Part shown: positions 10,230 to 19,186 of the stretch, piece after piece
Position numbering within the stretch: the stretch's first letter is position 1
Layout: each line of letters starts with the position of its first letter
NCBI RefSeq assembly: GCF_001523745.2
Contig: NZ_CP013386.1
Location: 3,720,001-3,784,000 of the forward strand
Source of the DNA: Burkholderia mayonis
Lineage (GTDB): Bacteria > Pseudomonadota > Gammaproteobacteria > Burkholderiales > Burkholderiaceae
Length of the DNA stretch: 64,000 bases
Direction of reading: 5' to 3'
Made by a program: the position numbers and the translations under genes
The notes under the pieces: model-generated
Database searches by the model: none
Told to the model about the DNA's origin: nothing
The model's input: only the letters and a program-made list of their open reading frames with translations

Positions 10230-11029
10230 GCACACGCCGTCCGCCGCCTCGCGCGGCCTCGCCGCCGGCGGGCGAGCAGACGCCCGAACGCCGGCGCGCG
10301 CGGCGCCCCCGCCCGCACGCGGGCGGCCCCGTCTGGCTCTTCGACCTCGACAACACGCTGCACCACGCGTCGCACGCGATCTTCCCGGCGATCAATCAGG
10401 CGATGACGCAGTACATCGTCGATATGCTGAAAGTCGAGCGCGCGCAAGCCGATCACCTGCGCACCCACTACACGCGCCGCTACGGCGCGGCGCTCCTCGG
10501 CCTCGCACGCCATCATCCGATTGATCCGCACGATTTCCTGAAAGTCGTCCACACGTTCGCCGACTTGCCGTCGATGGTGCGCGCCGAGCGCGGGCTCGCG
10601 CGGCTTGTCGCCGCGCTGCCCGGCCGCAAGATCGTGCTGACGAACGCGCCCGAAGCGTACGCGCGCGCCGTGCTGCGCGAGCTGAAGATCGAGCGCCTGT
10701 TCGAACGAGTAATCGCGATCGAGCACATGCGCGACCGCCACGCGTGGCGCGCGAAGCCCGACGCGACGATGCTGCGCCGGGCGATGCGCGCCGCGCACGC
10801 GCGTCTTTCGGACACGATCCTCGTCGAGGACACGCGCGGCCACCTGAAGCGCTACAAGCGGCTCGGCATCCGCACCGTCTGGATCACGGGGCACCTGCCC
10901 CGTCATCTGCCAAGCTACGGACGGCCGCACTATGTCGATCGTCGCATTGGTTCGCTAAAATCGCTGCGATTGGGCACTCGATCGGGGCGACGAAAATGCA
11001 GCCGACTCACCCGCAGGATCCGGCAGTAA
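10226..11029 (+). CDS. HAD-superfamily hydrolase, pyrimidine 5'-nucleotidase-like
   Basis: Predicted cytoplasmic phosphatase of 267 residues. HAD motif I is FDLDNTLH, motif II is ...VLTNAP, and the motif III/IV region is KPD...[17 protein letters not shown]. This matches the YjjG/SDT1-like pyrimidine 5'-nucleotidase branch. The only plausible start before motif I is a TTG at 10226 that overlaps the argB stop codon; there is no ATG in the Arg/Pro-rich N-terminal stretch. The 3' end overlaps the slmA start by 34 bp, suggesting translational coupling of argB, this gene and slmA. Confidence 0.78.
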   Translation: MSTRRPPPRAASPPAGEQTPERRRARRPRPHAGGPVWLFDLDNTLHHASHAIFPAINQAMTQYIVDMLKVERAQADHLRTHYTRRYGAALLGLARHHPIDPHDFLKVVHTFADLPSMVRAERGLARLVAALPGRKIVLTNAPEAYARAVLRELKIERLFERVIAIEHMRDRHAWRAKPDATMLRRAMRAAHARLSDTILVEDTRGHLKRYKRLGIRTVWITGHLPRHLPSYGRPHYVDRRIGSLKSLRLGTRSGRRKCSRLTRRIRQ

Positions 11030-11688
11030 ACGCAGCGGCGGACGACGAACGCAACGCCGCTTCCCGCGCCCGCGCGCGCCCGAAACCGGGCGAGCGCCGC
11101 GTGCACATCCTGCGGACGCTCGCGTCGATGCTCGAATCGCCGAAAAGCGAGAAAATCACGACCGCGGCGCTCGCCGCGCGCCTCGACGTATCGGAGGCCG
11201 CGCTTTACCGGCATTTCGCGAGCAAGGCGCAGATGTTCGAAGGACTCATCGAATTCATCGAGGGAACGTTCTTCGGGCTCGTCAACCAGATCGCATCGAA
11301 CGAGCCGAACGGCGTGCTGCAGGCGCGCTCGATCGCGCTGATGCTGCTCAATTTCTCCGCGAAGAATCCCGGCATGACGCGCGTGCTGACGGGCGAGGCG
11401 CTCGTCGGCGAGCACGAGCGCCTCGCCGAGCGAGTCAATCAGGTGCTCGAGCGGATCGAGGCGTCGATCAAGCAATGCCTGCGCGTCGCGCTCCTCGAGG
11501 CCAACGCCCGCGCCGACGGCGCCGGCGCCCCGCCTGCCGTGCCGCTGCCGGACGACTACGATCCGGCGCTGCGCGCGAGCCTCGTCGTCAGCTACGTGCT
11601 CGGCCGCTGGCACCGCTACGCGAAGAGCGGCTTCACGAAAGCGCCCGGCGAGCATGCCGACGCGCAGTTGCGGCTGATCTTGCAGTGA
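10996..11688 (+). CDS. slmA: Nucleoid occlusion factor SlmA (TetR family)
   Basis: TetR-family DNA-binding protein of 230 residues that, when bound to its chromosomal sites, blocks FtsZ assembly over the nucleoid. The N-terminal helix-turn-helix is ITTAALAARLDVSEAALYRHFASK, followed by GLIEFIEGTFFGLV, typical of SlmA rather than of drug-efflux TetR repressors. The ATG at 10996 lies inside the end of the HAD gene, in another frame. A divergent Ala/Asp/Pro insert is present at about residues 165-180. Confidence 0.88.
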   Translation: MQPTHPQDPAVNAAADDERNAASRARARPKPGERRVHILRTLASMLESPKSEKITTAALAARLDVSEAALYRHFASKAQMFEGLIEFIEGTFFGLVNQIASNEPNGVLQARSIALMLLNFSAKNPGMTRVLTGEALVGEHERLAERVNQVLERIEASIKQCLRVALLEANARADGAGAPPAVPLPDDYDPALRASLVVSYVLGRWHRYAKSGFTKAPGEHADAQLRLILQ

Positions 11689-11733
11689 CGGGGCGCGGCG
11701 CGCCCCGAAGGGCGCCGGCGCGAGGGCCGCGCA

Positions 11734-11803
11734 GCTCTTGGCTCTTGGCTCTTGGCTCTCGGCTCTCGGCTCTCGGCTCTCGACTCTCGACTCTCGACTC
11801 TCG
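11734..11803. repeat. Ten-unit 7 bp tandem repeat (VNTR)
   Basis: Ten consecutive heptamers lie between slmA and metX: three GCTCTTG, four GCTCTCG and three ACTCTCG. The point variants are blocked rather than mixed, which suggests stepwise slippage expansion. It is non-coding. Confidence 0.93.
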
Positions 11804-11945
11804 ATCCACGATTCGCACGCCCGCCCCGGTTCCCGACTCGTCGGCTCCCCGCATCGTGATCTTGCTCCGCGATACGCCGCCCCGTTCCCGCGCCCGATTC
11901 ACCCCATCAGCCGCCACGCCACATGCAACGCCGGCCCGCATCATC

Positions 11946-12293
11946 GCGCCGGATCGCCGGTGGCACATGTTTCGATGCGTCGCCGCAATGGCGCCTCACG
12001 CCGCCCCCCGCGTCTTGCAGCCCGATCGCCGTCCGCCGCCCGCGCCTCGATCACGCCCGCCCCGACCATAGGCCGCGTCCGCGCATCGCCGCATCCGCGA
12101 TGCCGAAGTTTTCCCGTTATGCGCCGGATCGCTGGCCGCACATGCGTCAACGCGCCGCTTCGACCGTGCCTCATCCCCGCCGCCGACTCCCAGCAGCCCG
12201 ATCGCCGTCCACCGCCCGCGCCTCGATCACGCCCGCCCCGACCATGGGCCGCGTCCGCGCATCGCCGCGACACTGAAGTTTTTCCGTTATACT
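11946..12293. repeat. Diverged tandem duplication of about 175 bp upstream of metX
   Basis: Copy 1 (11946-12120) and copy 2 (12121-12293) both begin GCGCCGGATCGC, share a long near-identical core (about 12021-12095 and 12193-12267), and end with a GAAGTTTT..CCGTTAT block. Only copy 2 continues into TATACT, a -10-like element. The segment is non-coding. Confidence 0.8.
12288..12293 (+). promoter_or_regulatory. Putative -10 box of the metX promoter
   Basis: TATACT at the end of repeat copy 2 places the start of transcription near 12300, just upstream of the riboswitch. The -35 is weak. The equivalent position in copy 1 reads TATGCG. Confidence 0.45.
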
Positions 12294-12333
12294 TGCCCGA
12301 CTGTCGTCGCCGCCTTTCGGTGACGCTCGGGAA

Positions 12334-12428
12334 GCGCGCCGATTTGCTGACTCGATTGCGGGCGCGCGAACTGGCCGGGGCTGCGTCCCGGCGGTTCACT
12401 ACAAATGCGGCTAAAGAGGTCGTCAGCC
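12334..12428 (+). ncRNA. SAM-II-type riboswitch in the metX leader
   Basis: The leader matches the SAM-II pattern. P1 is a perfect 7 bp helix (12334-12340 with 12361-12367) enclosing a loop with GATTT and ATTGC. Downstream come ACAAAT and then GCTAAAGAGG (12401-12419), the conserved SAM-binding/pseudoknot segment. GCTGAC in the loop (12346-12351) can pair with GTCAGC (12422-12427). A GC-rich hairpin (about 12368-12397) is inserted between P1 and the ACAAAT segment, which makes it longer than the minimal class. SAM-II riboswitches commonly control metX/metA, and the next gene is metX. Recognised by eye. Confidence 0.75.
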
Positions 12429-12492
12429 GGCTCCCCGCTTCCCGCGCACGCCCGACAACCCCATTTAGCCGCCCAGTCATAAGGCGGAACGA

Positions 12493-13638
12493 ATGGAATC
12501 GATCGGCATCGTCGCTCCACAAACCATGCATTTCGCCGAACCGCTGCGCCTGCAAAGCGGCAGCGTGCTCGGCAGCTATCAGCTCGTCGTCGAGACCTAC
12601 GGCGAGCTCAACGCTGCGCGCTCGAACGCGGTGCTCGTCTGCCACGCGCTCAACGCGTCGCACCACGTCGCGGGCGTCCATGCGGACGATCCGCGCAGCA
12701 CCGGCTGGTGGGACAACATGGTCGGACCGGGCAAGCCGCTCGATACGAACCGCTTCTTCGTGATCGGCGTGAACAATCTCGGCTCGTGTTTCGGCTCGAC
12801 CGGACCGATGAGCATCGATCCCGCGACAGGCGCGCCGTACGGCGCGCGCTTTCCGGTCGTGACGGTCGAGGACTGGGTGCACGCGCAGGCGCGCGTCGCC
12901 GACGCGTTCGGCATCGAGCGCTTCGCCGCGGTGATGGGCGGCAGCCTCGGCGGAATGCAGGCGCTCGCGTGGAGCCTGCTGTATCCGGAGCGCGTCGCGC
13001 ACTGCATCGACATCGCGTCGACGCCAAAGCTGTCCGCGCAGAACATCGCGTTCAACGAGGTCGCGCGCTCGGCGATCCTGTCGGACCCGGATTTCCACGG
13101 CGGCGACTATTACGCGCACGGCGTGAAGCCGCGGCGTGGCCTGCGCGTCGCGCGGATGATCGGCCACATCACGTATTTGTCCGACGACGACATGGCCGAG
13201 AAATTCGGGCGCGCGCTGCGCCGCGCGGACGGCGCGCTCGACGCGTACAACTTCAACTTCGACGTCGAATTCGAAGTCGAGTCGTACCTGCGCTACCAGG
13301 GCGACAAATTCGCCGACTACTTCGATGCGAACACCTACCTGCTCATCACGCGCGCGCTCGACTACTTCGATCCTGCAAAGGCGTTCGGCGGCAACCTGAC
13401 GGCGGCGCTCGCACACACGACGGCGAAGTACCTCGTCGTGAGCTTCGCGACCGACTGGCGCTTCGCGCCCGTGCGCTCGCGCGAGATCGTGAAGGCGCTG
13501 CTCGACAACCGGCGCTCGGTGTCGTACGGGGAGATCGATGCGCCGCACGGGCACGACGCGTTCCTGCTCGACGACGCGCGCTATCACAACCTGGTGCGCG
13601 CCTATTACGAACGGATTGCCGAGGAGGTGGGCGCATGA
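12493..13638 (+). CDS. metX: Homoserine O-acyltransferase MetX
   Basis: Alpha/beta-hydrolase-fold enzyme of 381 residues that acylates homoserine in methionine synthesis. The nucleophile elbow is GGSLGGMQ (Ser151); the acid is in [10 protein letters not shown] and the catalytic His in PHGHDAF (His354). The acyl donor cannot be read with certainty: betaproteobacterial MetX proteins are often succinyl-specific (MetXS). The start is an ATG after GGCGGAACGA. It overlaps metW by ATGA and sits behind a SAM-II-type riboswitch. Confidence 0.95.
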   Translation: MESIGIVAPQTMHFAEPLRLQSGSVLGSYQLVVETYGELNAARSNAVLVCHALNASHHVAGVHADDPRSTGWWDNMVGPGKPLDTNRFFVIGVNNLGSCFGSTGPMSIDPATGAPYGARFPVVTVEDWVHAQARVADAFGIERFAAVMGGSLGGMQALAWSLLYPERVAHCIDIASTPKLSAQNIAFNEVARSAILSDPDFHGGDYYAHGVKPRRGLRVARMIGHITYLSDDDMAEKFGRALRRADGALDAYNFNFDVEFEVESYLRYQGDKFADYFDANTYLLITRALDYFDPAKAFGGNLTAALAHTTAKYLVVSFATDWRFAPVRSREIVKALLDNRRSVSYGEIDAPHGHDAFLLDDARYHNLVRAYYERIAEEVGA

Positions 13639-14249
13639 ATCAACAAGTGCTGAACATGCTGTCCGCGCGCGCGGACTTTCGCGCGATCGCGCGCTGGGTC
13701 GAGCCGCGCTCGACGGTGCTCGATCTCGGCTGCGGCGACGGGTCGCTGCTGTCGCTGTTGACCGAAGAGCTCGAAGTGTCCGGCTACGGCGTGGAGATCA
13801 ACGATGCCGGCGTGCTCGCGAGCGTGAAGAACGGCATCAACGTGATCCAGCAAAACCTCGAGGACGGTCTGCGTCTTTTCGAAGACCACAGCTTCGATTT
13901 CGCAATCCTGTCGCAGACGCTGCAGACGATTCACCAGACGGCCGCGATCCTGCGCGAGACGGCGCGCGTCGGCCGCGAATGCATCGTGTCGTTCCCGAAC
14001 TTCGGCTATTGGGCGCACCGGCTGTCGGTGCTGCATGGGCGCATGCCGGTGTCGAAATCGCTGCCTTATCAGTGGCACAACACGCCGAACGTGCGGGTGC
14101 TGACCATCAAGGATTTCGAAGCGCTCGCGCCGGAAGTCGGCGTCGAGATCCTCGATCGCGCGGTACTGCACGAAGGACAACCGATTCGATGGGGAGTGAA
14201 CTGGCGTGGTAGTCTTGCGGTCTACCGCGTCAAGCGGAGACAACCCTAG
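13635..14249 (+). CDS. metW: Methionine biosynthesis protein MetW
   Basis: A 204-residue class I SAM-dependent methyltransferase-fold protein (motif [29 protein letters not shown]) found beside metX in many proteobacteria. It is thought to partner or activate MetX in methionine synthesis; a methyl-transfer substrate is not established. Its ATG overlaps the metX stop codon, so translation is coupled. Confidence 0.93.
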   Translation: MNQQVLNMLSARADFRAIARWVEPRSTVLDLGCGDGSLLSLLTEELEVSGYGVEINDAGVLASVKNGINVIQQNLEDGLRLFEDHSFDFAILSQTLQTIHQTAAILRETARVGRECIVSFPNFGYWAHRLSVLHGRMPVSKSLPYQWHNTPNVRVLTIKDFEALAPEVGVEILDRAVLHEGQPIRWGVNWRGSLAVYRVKRRQP

Positions 14250-14258
14250 TATCGTTCG

Positions 14259-15572
14259 ATGACCAAACCGCCTCACGACGCGCCCGCCCTCAACGCCCAC
14301 GAGGACCACCCGGGCTGGCGCGCCTATCTGAACACGCACATGCTGATTTGCGTCTTTCTCGGCTTCACGTCGGGACTGCCGCTCTTCACGCTCGTCTACC
14401 TCGTGCAAGCCTGGCTGCGCTCGGAAGGCGTGAACCTGAAGGAAATCGGCCTCTTCGCGCTGATTCAGTTCCCCTACACATGGAAGTTCCTGTGGGCGCC
14501 GCTGATGGACCGCTTCATCCCGCGCCTGCCAGGCTGGCGGCCCGGTCGGCGGCGCGGCTGGATGGTCGTCACGCAGTTGCTGGTCGCGTGCGCGATCGCG
14601 GCGCTCGGCTTCGTGTCGCCGCGCGAATCGATCTGGACGGTCGCCGCCTTGACGACGCTCGTCGCGTTCTTCGGCGCGAGCGCCGACATCGTGATCGACG
14701 CGTACCGCCGCGAACTGCTGCGCGACACGGAGCAGGGCCTCGGCAACGCGGTGCACGTGAATGCCTACAAGATCGCCGCGCTGATTCCCGGCTCGCTGTC
14801 GCTGATCCTGTCCGATCATCTGCCGTGGGACGTCGTGTTCGCGCTCACCGCCGCGTTTATGCTGCCCGGCATCGTGATGACGTTCGTCGTGCGCGAGCCG
14901 GAAGTGCACGGCGCGCCGCCGAGGAGCCTGACGGAAGCAGTGGTCTTGCCGTTTCGCGAGTTCATCGGCCGCGACGGCTGGCGCGGCGCCCTGCTCGTGC
15001 TCGGCTTCATCTTCCTCTACAAGGTCGGCGACACGATGGCGACGACGCTGTCGACCTCGTTCTTCCTCGACCTCGGCTTCAACAAGACGCAGATCGGTGT
15101 GATCGCGAAGACGACCGCGTTCTGGGCAAGCCTCGCGGGCGGCATCATCGGCGGCGTGTGGCTCGTGAAGATCGGGATCGCGCGCGGGCTCTGGATCTTC
15201 GGCGTCCTGCAGATCGTGTCGACGCTCGGCTTCGCGTGGCTCGCGAAGGCGGGCCCGGATCCCGTGCTGATGGCGGCCATCTACGGCTTCGAGACGTTCT
15301 CGACAGGCCTCACGCTCGCCGCGTTCACCGCGTACATCGCGAGCACGACCGACCCGCGCTACACCGCGACGCAGTTCGCGCTCTTCACGAGCCTCGCGTC
15401 GGTGCCGCGCACGCTCGCGTCGGCGTCGAGCGGCTTCATCGTGTCGCAGATCGGCTGGTTCGACTACTTCCTCGTCTGCGCGGCGCTCGGCATTCCCGGC
15501 ATGTTGCTGTTGCTGAAGATCGCGCCGTGGAACGGCAGCACGACTGGCAACGAGGCCGCCCGTGCGGGCTAA
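14259..15572 (+). CDS. ampG: AmpG muropeptide permease (MFS)
   Basis: Inner-membrane transporter of 437 residues with about 12 hydrophobic helices that imports anhydromuropeptides for cell-wall recycling and so feeds AmpR/AmpC beta-lactamase signalling. Recognisable segments include GFTSGLPLFT, KFLWAPLMDR and ADIVIDAYRRE, all characteristic of AmpG. It starts 9 bp after metW and overlaps the next gene by 11 bp, so it is likely part of the metXW transcript. Confidence 0.93.
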   Translation: MTKPPHDAPALNAHEDHPGWRAYLNTHMLICVFLGFTSGLPLFTLVYLVQAWLRSEGVNLKEIGLFALIQFPYTWKFLWAPLMDRFIPRLPGWRPGRRRGWMVVTQLLVACAIAALGFVSPRESIWTVAALTTLVAFFGASADIVIDAYRRELLRDTEQGLGNAVHVNAYKIAALIPGSLSLILSDHLPWDVVFALTAAFMLPGIVMTFVVREPEVHGAPPRSLTEAVVLPFREFIGRDGWRGALLVLGFIFLYKVGDTMATTLSTSFFLDLGFNKTQIGVIAKTTAFWASLAGGIIGGVWLVKIGIARGLWIFGVLQIVSTLGFAWLAKAGPDPVLMAAIYGFETFSTGLTLAAFTAYIASTTDPRYTATQFALFTSLASVPRTLASASSGFIVSQIGWFDYFLVCAALGIPGMLLLLKIAPWNGSTTGNEAARAG

Positions 15573-16626
15573 GCTGCGCACCGCCCGCGCCGCGCTCACG
15601 TTCGTGGGCGGCGTCGCGCTCGGTGTCGCGGGTCCGGCGGGCGGGCTCGAGCTGTGCATGGCCGAGCCGATGCTCGTCGCCGAAAACGGCACGCCGTCCT
15701 CCGCGCCGCCGACGCCGAGCGCACCGCCCGCAGCCCCGGCAGCTGCTCCGGCCGCAGCGCCCGCAGCCGGCAATGCCCGGTCGTACGGGCTCGGCGACCA
15801 GCAGGTGCGCTACGGCAACGCGATCGTGTTCCGCAGCCTGATTCCGTCGCCGCTCCTCGAGCAGCTGACCGACAACGAATACCGGCAGACCGTGCAGGAT
15901 GCCGCGCAGCGCGACCGCCTCCTGCCGCCGAACAACCCGCGCGTGAAGCGGCTGCGCGCGATCGTCACCCGGCTCGCACCGTATGCGGTCAAGTGGAGCG
16001 ACCGCGTGAAGGGCTGGAACTGGGAAATCGAGGTGCTGCGCTCGCGCTCGATTCGCGCCTTCTGCCTGCCGGGCGGCAAGGTGCTCGTCGACAGCGGGCT
16101 CCTCGACCGGCTGCGTCTCACCGACGACGAACTCGGCGTGCTGTTCGCGCACGAGATCGCGCACGCGCTGCGCGAGCACGCGCGCTCGAGCCTCGGCGAG
16201 CAGCAGGCCGCGTCGCTCGGCACCGGCGCGACCCCGCTGCCGCCGCTCTTCGGACTGTCGGACCCGCTGCCCGCGCCGCTTGGCGTCGTCGAGCGCTTCG
16301 CGTCGGTCCGCTACGGCCCGACCGACGAAACCGAAGCCGACGTGATCGGCGGCGACATCGCCTCGCGCGCGGGCTTCGATCCGCGCGCGGCGATCACGCT
16401 GTGGGACAAGCTCGCGGTCGCGACCCGCGCCGACAAGGACAACGGATTCATCTACGCGCATCCATACGACACGCGGCGCCGCAACGATCTGCGCAAGCGC
16501 CTCGCCGACCTGATGCCGCTCTACAAGAAGGCGCTCGACAAGAACGCCGATGCGCGTGCGAACGTCGCGGGGGCGGGCGCCGCAGCCGGCGCGAAGCAGC
16601 ACGGCGCCGCCGCGGCGAATCGCTGA
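15562..16626 (+). CDS. M48-family zinc metalloprotease, exported
   Basis: A 354-residue Zn-peptidase. An N-terminal hydrophobic signal-like segment is followed by an Ala/Pro-rich linker (about residues 45-72). The catalytic domain carries HEIAH (His197) and the downstream Glu in DETEAD. It resembles periplasmic Oma1/LoiP-type quality-control proteases. The GTG start overlaps the end of ampG. A Cys at about 32 (GLELCMAE) does not fit a lipobox well, so lipoprotein status is uncertain. Substrate unknown. Confidence 0.82.
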   Translation: MRAKLRTARAALTFVGGVALGVAGPAGGLELCMAEPMLVAENGTPSSAPPTPSAPPAAPAAAPAAAPAAGNARSYGLGDQQVRYGNAIVFRSLIPSPLLEQLTDNEYRQTVQDAAQRDRLLPPNNPRVKRLRAIVTRLAPYAVKWSDRVKGWNWEIEVLRSRSIRAFCLPGGKVLVDSGLLDRLRLTDDELGVLFAHEIAHALREHARSSLGEQQAASLGTGATPLPPLFGLSDPLPAPLGVVERFASVRYGPTDETEADVIGGDIASRAGFDPRAAITLWDKLAVATRADKDNGFIYAHPYDTRRRNDLRKRLADLMPLYKKALDKNADARANVAGAGAAAGAKQHGAAAANR

Positions 16627-16729
16627 ACACCGGCGTGTCGACGGCGCGCCGCGTCGAACCTGCGGCTCGCGTGATCGGCCCGCTCCGGCCAACCGGTCGC
16701 GACATTCGCTCGCGCGTTCGCTTCGCCCG

Positions 16730-17674
16730 TCACTCCGCCGTATCGAGCTCGAGCGGCTGCCGGCCGCCCGCTTGCACCCAGCGCACTTCGTCGCTCGGGC
16801 TGCGCCCGAACAGGCGCTTGAACTCGCGGCTGAACTGCGACGCGCTCGCGTAGCCGACGCGCGCCGCCGCCGCGCCCGCGCTCAGTCCGTCCTGCACCAT
16901 CATCAGCCGCGCGTGATGCAGTCGCGTCGCCTTCACGTACTGCATCGGCGACGTCGCCGTCACGCTCTTGAACTGCGCGTGGAACACGGCGAGGCTCATC
17001 CCCGCTTCGCTCGCGAGCATCTCGACATCGAGCTCGCTGCTCAAGTCCGCGTGGATTCGCCGCAGCGCCTTCGCCACGCGCCCGAAGTGATGCTGCTGCG
17101 CGAGCGCCGCGCGGATCGCGTTGCCTTGCGCGCCCGTCAGCACACGATAGCCGATCTCGCGCATGATCGCCGGCCCAAGCACACGCGTGTCGGCAGGCGA
17201 CGCGAGCGCTTCGAGCAGGCGCAGCACCGCGTCGGCGAGCGGTGCGTCGAGCGGCGTCGAATAGATGCCGCGCGGCTCGCTGACCGACGCGCCGTGCGTC
17301 TCGTCCAGCAGGATCGCGAGCTCGGCGATCACCGCGAGATCGATACGGATCGAAATGGCGAGAAACGGCTCTTCCCGCGTCGCAAAGGTCTCACATTCGA
17401 ACGGCAACGGCACCGACAGCACGAGATACTGCTGCGCGTCGTAGACGAAGGCCCGCTCGCCGAGATAGCCTCGCTTGCGCCCCTGGCACACGACGACGAT
17501 GCTCGGCTCGTACAGCACCGGCATCCGCGGCACCCGCCGGTTCGCGCGGATGAAGCGCACGCCGTCGAGATCCGCGTACGTATAGCCTTCGTTCGGCGCG
17601 AGCTGATCGAACAGCGTAATGATGCGACGCTGCAGATGCGCGCCGCCATCAGGGGAAAAGGGCTCGAAGCTCAT
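16730..17674 (-). CDS. AraC-family transcriptional regulator
   Basis: A 314-residue regulator with an N-terminal AraC_N-type cupin ligand domain (LYEPSIVVVCQGRKRGYLG) and two C-terminal helix-turn-helix units (MLASEAGMSLAVFHAQFK; AAARVGYASASQFSREFKR). The ATG at 17674 is chosen because GAAGGA precedes it; a TTG seven codons upstream is the alternative. It is divergent from the alcohol dehydrogenase gene across 221 bp, so it probably regulates that gene. Ligand unknown. Confidence 0.85.
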   Translation of the reverse strand: MSFEPFSPDGGAHLQRRIITLFDQLAPNEGYTYADLDGVRFIRANRRVPRMPVLYEPSIVVVCQGRKRGYLGERAFVYDAQQYLVLSVPLPFECETFATREEPFLAISIRIDLAVIAELAILLDETHGASVSEPRGIYSTPLDAPLADAVLRLLEALASPADTRVLGPAIMREIGYRVLTGAQGNAIRAALAQQHHFGRVAKALRRIHADLSSELDVEMLASEAGMSLAVFHAQFKSVTATSPMQYVKATRLHHARLMMVQDGLSAGAAAARVGYASASQFSREFKRLFGRSPSDEVRWVQAGGRQPLELDTAE

Positions 17675-17895
17675 CGGACGTCCTTCGGACTGCAAGAGAA
17701 TCAGGCTTGCAATCTAGCACCGGAAAAGTCCTTTTTCCGCACCCAGCTCGAAATTCAAGAGAAATAGGCAAAGATTCAAGATCTTCAGGTATTCCTCGTG
17801 TCTACCCGCGTGCTTACGATGTGCTCCCGTGCCGCTGCACCGCTGCATTCCGCGGGCCGCGCACGGCACACGTCTTTTTCGAGTCAGGAGCCCTC

Positions 17896-18960
17896 ATGAG
17901 CACGACTTACGCTTACGCGGCAGCGAGCGCCACGACGCCGCTTGCGCCGTTCGAATTCCAGCGCCGCGCGCTGCGCGATCTCGACGTGCAGATCGAGATC
18001 CTCTACTGCGGCGTCTGCCACTCCGATCTCCACCAGGCCCGCAACGAATGGAAGAACACGGTTTACCCGGTCGTGCCGGGGCATGAGATCGTCGGCCGCG
18101 TGACGGCCGTCGGTCCGCAAGTCACGCGCTTCAACGCGGGCGAGCTGGTCGGCGTCGGCTGTCTCGTCGATTCGTGCCGCGCGTGCCCGAGCTGTGCGGA
18201 AGGGCTCGAGCAGTTTTGCGAGAACGGTTCCGTCGGCACCTACAACGGCCGCGATCGCGCGACGGGCGACGTCACGCTCGGCGGCTACTCGACGCAAATC
18301 GTCGTCGACGAGGCGTTCGTGCTGCGCGTGCCCGACACGCTCGATCCCGCGGGCGCGGCGCCGCTCCTCTGCGCGGGCATCACGACGTATTCGCCGCTGC
18401 GCCAGTGGGGCGCGGGACCCGGCAAGAAAGTCGGCATCGTCGGCCTGGGCGGCTTGGGCCACATGGGCGTGAAGCTCGCGCGCGCGATGGGCGCGCACGT
18501 CGTGCTGTTCACGATGTCGCCGTCGAAGATCGACGACGGCAAGCGGCTCGGCGCGCACGAGGTCGTGATCTCGAAGGACGAAGCGCAGATGCACGCGCAT
18601 CTGAACAGCTTCGACTTCATCCTGAACACGGTCGCCGCGCAGCACGATCTGAATCCGTTCCTCGACCTGCTGATGCGCGACGGCACGATGACGCTCGTCG
18701 GCGCACCGGAGCACGACCATCCGTCGCCGAAGGTGTTCAACCTGATCCGCAAGCGCCGCCGCCTCGCGGGCTCGCTGATCGGCGGGATCGCCGAGACGCA
18801 GGAGATGCTCGATTTCTGCGCACAGCACGGAATCACGTCGGACATCGAAGTGATTCCGATGGCCCAGATCAACGCAGCCTACGAGCGGATGCTGAAGAGC
18901 GACGTCAAGTACCGCTTCGTGATCGACATCGGGTCGATTGCGTCGAAGCGCTCGGCTTAG
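17896..18960 (+). CDS. Zinc-dependent NAD(P) alcohol dehydrogenase, YahK/CAD-like
   Basis: Medium-chain dehydrogenase of 354 residues that reduces aldehydes or oxidises alcohols. Catalytic zinc ligands lie in CGVCHSD and GHEIVG; the structural zinc cysteines are in CRACPSCAEGLEQFC; the dinucleotide-binding motif is GLGGLGHMG. Similarity is to YahK/cinnamyl-alcohol-type NADPH aldehyde reductases. The start at ATG 17896 has CAGGAG upstream. It is divergent from an AraC regulator. Confidence 0.9.
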   Translation: MSTTYAYAAASATTPLAPFEFQRRALRDLDVQIEILYCGVCHSDLHQARNEWKNTVYPVVPGHEIVGRVTAVGPQVTRFNAGELVGVGCLVDSCRACPSCAEGLEQFCENGSVGTYNGRDRATGDVTLGGYSTQIVVDEAFVLRVPDTLDPAGAAPLLCAGITTYSPLRQWGAGPGKKVGIVGLGGLGHMGVKLARAMGAHVVLFTMSPSKIDDGKRLGAHEVVISKDEAQMHAHLNSFDFILNTVAAQHDLNPFLDLLMRDGTMTLVGAPEHDHPSPKVFNLIRKRRRLAGSLIGGIAETQEMLDFCAQHGITSDIEVIPMAQINAAYERMLKSDVKYRFVIDIGSIASKRSA

Positions 18961-19085
18961 CGGGCGACGGTGTGCTCGGCGTGCTCGCGTCGACGCGCCG
19001 AGCGATCGCCGTGCGTTTTGCGCACAGATCGCAACGCCGTGCCCGTGCCCGTACGCGCCGCGACGCAAGCAAGCCGCGCAACGGA

Positions 19086-19115
19086 AACGGGCCGCAAACG
19101 CGACCCGTTTTTTCG
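19086..19115 (+). terminator. Putative terminator after the alcohol dehydrogenase
   Basis: AACGGG pairs with CCCGTT around a GC-rich interior and is followed by TTTTTT, about 130 bp after the stop codon. Confidence 0.65.
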
Positions 19116-19186
19116 TCGTCGCGAATCGCGGCGGCCGCCCGGCCGGCCCATGCGGAGCTGCCGCGCATTCGCCGCGACGCGTCGCG

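Noticed and set aside
15562..15660. Lipobox in the M48 protease (GLELCMAE)
   Set aside because: Glu and Leu at -2 and -1 to the Cys do not fit a lipobox, so a lipoprotein signal was not called.
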